Positions 60,192 to 64,000 of a stretch of 64,000 nt of DNA are shown here, piece by piece. Positions within the stretch are counted from its first letter, which is position 1. The number at the start of each line of letters is the position of its first letter. Source of the DNA: GJ-E10 sp035625725 (lineage in GTDB: Bacteria > Pseudomonadota > Gammaproteobacteria > Burkholderiales > Burkholderiaceae_F). The stretch spans positions 62,001-126,000 of the forward strand of contig DASPPB010000067.1 in assembly GCA_035625725.1 (NCBI GenBank), in the 5' to 3' direction. The notes below the pieces were generated by a model, which was given only the letters and a program-made list of their open reading frames with translations, made no database searches and was not told where the DNA came from. The translations under genes and the position numbers were made by a program.

Positions 60192-62258
60192 TCAGGCCAT
60201 GCCGCCGGCGACGAGCAGCAGGTCAATGATCTTGATGCCGGCAAAGGGAGCCGCGATGCCTCCCAGACCATAGACAAGCAAATTGCGGCGTAAAACGGTG
60301 GCCGCCCCCAATGGCCGGTAGCGCACGCCTTTGAGCGCCAGCGGAATTAGCGCCACGATGATCAGCGCGTTGAAGATCACGGCAGACAGGACGGCTGAGG
60401 AGGCGGTAGCCAACCCCATGATGTTGAGGGCGCTCAGCTGCGGGTAAGTCGTCGCGAAGGCCGCAGGTACGATGGCAAAGTACTTCGCGACATCGTTGGC
60501 GATGCTGAATGTCGTGAGCGCTCCGCGCGTCATGAGCATCTGCTTGCCGGTTTCCACGACTTCGATGAGTTTGGTCGGGTTCGAGTCGAGGTCGACCATG
60601 TTGCCGGCTTCCTTGGCTGCCTGCGTGCCGGTGTTCATGGCGACGGCGACGTCGGCTTGCGCGAGCGCCGGCGCATCGTTGGTGCCGTCGCCCGTCATGG
60701 CCACCAGTCGTCCCTGGGCCTGGTGTTCGCGGATCAGCCGCAGTTTGGCCTCCGGCGTGGCCTCGGCCAGAAAATCGTCGACACCTGCCTCGGCCGCGAT
60801 GGCGGCGGCGGTGACGCGGTTGTCACCCGTGATCATCACGGTCTTGATGCCCATGCGGCGCAGCTCGCCGAAGCGCTCCTTGATGCCTCCCTTGACGATG
60901 TCCTTGAGTTCGACGACGCCCAGCACGCGCGCGCCATCGGCGACCACCAGGGGGGTGCTGCCGCGCCGGGCGACGGCATCGACCGTCTGCACGACCGACT
61001 GCGGAAAGGCTCCGCCTTGGGCATCGACATGGGCACGCACCGCGTCGGCCGCACCCTTCCGTATGGCGCGCACGCCCAGGTCGATTCCGCTCATGCGGGT
61101 GGAGGCGGAAAACGGCACGAAGCGCGCGCCCAGGGCCGCGATGTCGCGCTCGCGCAGCTGGAATCGTTCCTTGGCGAGCACAACGATGCTGCGACCTTCG
61201 GGCGTCTCGTCGGCCAGGGAGGCGAGCTGCGCGATATCGGCGAGTTCGGCTTCGTTGATACCCGCCACCGGCAAAAATGCCGCGGCGGATCGGTTGCCCA
61301 GCGTGATGGTTCCCGTCTTATCGAGCAGGAGCACGTCGACATCGCCGGCGGCCTCCACGGCACGCCCCGACGTGGCGATGACATTGGCCTGCATCATGCG
61401 ACTCATGCCTGCTACGCCGATGGCCGAGAGCAGGCCGGCGATCGTTGTGGGTATCAGACACACCAGGAGCGAGATGAGCACAGTGATGGAAACCGCGGTT
61501 CCCGCTTTTGCGACGTCGACGCTAAACACCGAAAAGGGCAGCAGGGTGACGGTGACGACCAGAAATACGATCGTCAGCGCGATGAGCAAGATCGTCAACG
61601 CGATCTCGTTGGGAGTCTTCTGGCGGCGCGCTCCTTCGACCATGGCAATCATGCGATCGATGAAGGCCTCGCCCGGGTTGACGCTCACGCGCACCACGAT
61701 CCAGTCGGAAAGCACGCGGGTGCCGCCGGTGACCGCGCAAAAATCGCCACCCGACTCGCGGATGACGGGCGCCGACTCCCCCGTAATGGCGCTCTCGTCG
61801 ACGGATGCAACGCCCTCAATGACATCGCCGTCGGCCGGCATCGTGTCGCCCGCCTCGACGAGGACCGTGTCGCCGCGGCGCAATTCGGTGGCCGGCACCG
61901 AGGTCCAGCTCGCGCCGTGGCGCGGGGCCGTGAGCAGCTTGGCCATCGCCGCCTTTTTCAAACCCCGCAGCGCCGCCGCCTGGGCTTTGCTGCGACCCTC
62001 CGCCAGCGCTTCGGCAAAGTTGGCAAACAGCACCGTAAACCAGAGCCACAGCGCAATGGCGAGAATAAATCCGGCGGGCGCTTCCCCGCGGCCCAGTAGC
62101 GCCTGCACCCAAAGCACGCTGGTCAGGATGCTGCCGACGAAAACGACGAACATCACCGGGTTGCGCCACTGCACCCGTGGATCAAGCTTACGGAAGGAAT
62201 CGACGATTGCCGGACGGATCAGCTCCGGGTCGAACAAGGAGAATGTTTTGCGCGTCAT
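60192..62258 (-). CDS. kdpB: Potassium-transporting P-type ATPase subunit B
   Basis: 688 residues; the ATP-hydrolysing subunit. Phosphorylated D313 in LLLDKTGTITLGNR; actuator TGES in ITGESAPVIRES; hinge MTGDGTNDAPALAQADVAVA. Phosphorylatable N-domain region includes KGAADAVRAHVDAQGG. About seven hydrophobic helices. Length and all P-type ATPase motifs are intact. It follows kdpA by 24 bases. Confidence 0.98.
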   Translation of the reverse strand: MTRKTFSLFDPELIRPAIVDSFRKLDPRVQWRNPVMFVVFVGSILTSVLWVQALLGRGEAPAGFILAIALWLWFTVLFANFAEALAEGRSKAQAAALRGLKKAAMAKLLTAPRHGASWTSVPATELRRGDTVLVEAGDTMPADGDVIEGVASVDESAITGESAPVIRESGGDFCAVTGGTRVLSDWIVVRVSVNPGEAFIDRMIAMVEGARRQKTPNEIALTILLIALTIVFLVVTVTLLPFSVFSVDVAKAGTAVSITVLISLLVCLIPTTIAGLLSAIGVAGMSRMMQANVIATSGRAVEAAGDVDVLLLDKTGTITLGNRSAAAFLPVAGINEAELADIAQLASLADETPEGRSIVVLAKERFQLRERDIAALGARFVPFSASTRMSGIDLGVRAIRKGAADAVRAHVDAQGGAFPQSVVQTVDAVARRGSTPLVVADGARVLGVVELKDIVKGGIKERFGELRRMGIKTVMITGDNRVTAAAIAAEAGVDDFLAEATPEAKLRLIREHQAQGRLVAMTGDGTNDAPALAQADVAVAMNTGTQAAKEAGNMVDLDSNPTKLIEVVETGKQMLMTRGALTTFSIANDVAKYFAIVPAAFATTYPQLSALNIMGLATASSAVLSAVIFNALIIVALIPLALKGVRYRPLGAATVLRRNLLVYGLGGIAAPFAGIKIIDLLLVAGGMA

Positions 62259-62282
62259 GATGGTTCTTGCTTCGAGTTCGCG

Positions 62283-64000
62283 TCAGTTTGCGCGGGGCAG
62301 CATCAGGTGCTCGACGACTGGCCCCAGGGCGAGCGCCGGAACGTAGTTGAGCGCGCCCACAAGAACGACCGTGCCGATCAGCAGCACGACGAAGAGCGGA
62401 CCATGGGTGGGCATGGTGCCGGCGGTCACCGCGAGGCGCTTTTTCGCGCCCAGCGATCCCGCAATCCCCAGGACCGGAACGATCACGGCAAAGCGTCCGA
62501 ACCACATGGCCACGGCGGTGAGCACGTTATAAAAGGGCGTGTTGGCCGACAGGCCAGCAAATGCGCTCCCGTTGTTATTGGCCGCCGAGGTGAAGGCGTA
62601 CAGAATTTCGCTAAAGCCGTGCGGTCCCGGATTGGCGATGCCGGCGCGTCCGTCCGGGCTGAGCACCGCGATTGAGGTGCACGCGAGCACGAACACGGGC
62701 GTGGCGAGGATGGCGACCGCAATCATCTTCATGTCGAAGGATTCGATCTTCTTGCCCAGATATTCGGGAGTGCGACCGATCATCAGTCCGGCAATGAACA
62801 CGGCCATCAGGGCAAAGACCAGCATGCCGTACAGTCCCGAGCCGACGCCGCCAAAAACGACTTCGCCAAGCATCATGTTCCACAGCGGAACGAACCCCCC
62901 CAGCGGCATGAGGGAGTCGTGCATCGCGTTGACCGCGCCACAGGACGCCGCCGTGGTCACCGCGACGAACAGACCGGTATCGGCGATACCGAAGCGCGTC
63001 TCCTTGCCCTCCATGTTGCCGCCGGCTTGCGCCGCGCTCGCGGTCTGATCCACGCCCAGGGACGCAAGCAGGGGGTTGCCGTTTTGCTCGAAGTGCATGA
63101 CCAGGACCGCGGAGACGACAAATAGCACGGCCATGGCCACGAAGATCGCCCAGCCCTGACGCGCGTCGCCGACAATGCGGCCGAACGCAAAGCACAACGC
63201 CGCCGGAATGAGGAAGATCGACAGCATCTGCACAAAGTTCGAGGCTGGCGTGGGATTCTCGTAGGGATGCGCCGAGTTGGCATTGAACGGGCCCCCGCCG
63301 TTGGTCCCGAGCATCTTGATCGCCTCCTGCGAGGCGACGGGGCCCATTGGCAGCGTCTGGATTGCCGTCTGCGCCGGTTCCATAACCGGATTGCCCTGCG
63401 CGTCTTTCACGGGTGCGCCCGAAGCGTCGAGGCGCGGATTTTGGAACTGCGTCACCTCGAGCGTGTGCGCGTCCGGGTAGGGGGAAAAATTCTGGATCGC
63501 GCCTTGACCGACCAGAAAGACCGAATAGAGCAGCGCGATCGGCAGCAGGAGATAGAGCGTGGCGCGCGTGAGGTCGACCCAGGCGTTGCCGATCGTCGCG
63601 ACGCTGTGGCGCGCGATGCCACGGATGAGCGCAATTGCAACGACGATGCCAGTGGCGGCCGAGAGAAAGTTTTGCACCGCGAGTCCCAGCATCTGGGTGA
63701 GATAACTCATCGTGGATTCGCCCGAGTAGCCCTGCCAGTTCGTGTTGGTCACGAAGCTCACCGCGGTATTGAAGGAGGAATCGGGACTCACAGCGGCGAA
63801 TCCTTGCGGATTCAAGGGTAGTAGCGCCTGCAGGCGCTGCAGGGCGTAGGCGGCAAGCGTCCCGAAAACGCTAAAGAGCAGAATCGAATACGTGTACTGC
63901 GGCCAGGCCATTTCCTCCTCGGGCCGCACGCCGCAGAGGCGGTAAATGACCGTCTCCACAGGCGCCAGGATCTTGCGTGCAAAGCCCGCCACACCTTGTT
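62283..64000 (-). CDS. kdpA: Potassium-transporting ATPase subunit A, 5' end outside window
   Basis: K+-translocating subunit. The frame is open to the right edge; the missing start lies beyond 64000, since ~15-30 N-terminal residues are absent. About ten hydrophobic helices are visible. The selectivity-filter loops include SFVTNTNWQGYSGESTMSYL (about 85 residues in), GTNGGGPFNANSAHPYENPT and SAANNNGSAFAGLS. It is the first gene of kdpA-kdpB-kdpC; kdpF would be upstream and kdpDE are not in the window. Confidence 0.95.
   Translation of the reverse strand, partial: QGVAGFARKILAPVETVIYRLCGVRPEEEMAWPQYTYSILLFSVFGTLAAYALQRLQALLPLNPQGFAAVSPDSSFNTAVSFVTNTNWQGYSGESTMSYLTQMLGLAVQNFLSAATGIVVAIALIRGIARHSVATIGNAWVDLTRATLYLLLPIALLYSVFLVGQGAIQNFSPYPDAHTLEVTQFQNPRLDASGAPVKDAQGNPVMEPAQTAIQTLPMGPVASQEAIKMLGTNGGGPFNANSAHPYENPTPASNFVQMLSIFLIPAALCFAFGRIVGDARQGWAIFVAMAVLFVVSAVLVMHFEQNGNPLLASLGVDQTASAAQAGGNMEGKETRFGIADTGLFVAVTTAASCGAVNAMHDSLMPLGGFVPLWNMMLGEVVFGGVGSGLYGMLVFALMAVFIAGLMIGRTPEYLGKKIESFDMKMIAVAILATPVFVLACTSIAVLSPDGRAGIANPGPHGFSEILYAFTSAANNNGSAFAGLSANTPFYNVLTAVAMWFGRFAVIVPVLGIAGSLGAKKRLAVTAGTMPTHGPLFVVLLIGTVVLVGALNYVPALALGPVVEHLMLPRAN

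Noticed and set aside
60472..62346. 624-codon open frame antisense to kdpB
   Set aside because: Ser/Thr/Pro/Ala-rich translation of the complement of kdpB; no family signature.

Overview
The window is G+C-rich, gene-dense DNA of a betaproteobacterium, most likely a member of the Burkholderiales. I base this on protein resemblance and on the gene order sigma factor/DUF3619, ilvI-ilvH-ilvC-psd-pssA-leuA, rpsO-pnp, tpiA-secG-tRNA-Leu-nuoABCDEFGHIJKLMN, which is typical of that order. I see no phage, insertion sequence, CRISPR array or rRNA. Almost everything is chromosomal core or metabolic accessory content.

Layout. 1-975 (minus strand): an ECF-type sigma factor translationally coupled to a DUF3619 membrane protein. 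1116-8098: branched-chain amino acid and phospholipid synthesis (ilvI, ilvH, ilvC, psd, pssA), then leuA behind its own promoter and a leucine-rich leader peptide that looks leaderless. 8222-12280: rpsO, pnp, tpiA, secG and tRNA-Leu(GAG). 12547-27147: the complete 14-gene NADH:quinone oxidoreductase operon, running on into a Nudix hydrolase and an HDOD protein. 28731-30715 (minus): alanine dehydrogenase and an unrecognised membrane protein. 30903-35208: an adenosine-specific-kinase-family protein, a frameshifted epimerase pseudogene, and a SIMPL / NfeD / SPFH membrane-protein set.

35413-46851 is a polyamine catabolic island: an SpuC-type aminotransferase, a PuuB-type oxidase, a PuuD-type hydrolase, a PuuA-type glutamylputrescine synthetase, a four-gene PotFGHI-type ABC importer, a cupin and a PuuC-type aldehyde dehydrogenase. 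Together they can import putrescine, glutamylate it, oxidise it to gamma-glutamyl-GABA and release GABA. The aminotransferase offers a parallel, non-glutamylated entry.

47175-54159 is accessory: an alpha/beta hydrolase, a coupled DUF5671/small membrane protein pair, a C39-like peptidase lipoprotein with its PA2779-type partner, and a TonB-dependent receptor whose start overlaps a short upstream reading frame. 54446-58764 holds ETF:ubiquinone oxidoreductase, a two-subunit 3-oxoacid CoA-transferase and a CDF metal exporter. 58749-64000 (minus) holds a DUF1624-type membrane protein and kdpABC, with kdpA cut by the window edge.

Most unusual items: the leuA leader, the uORF coupled to the TonB receptor, the C39 peptidase/PA2779 pair, the decayed epimerase, and the dyad in front of alanine dehydrogenase. 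I did not find a system I could call wholly new. The candidates are small regulatory arrangements and poorly characterised conserved gene sets.
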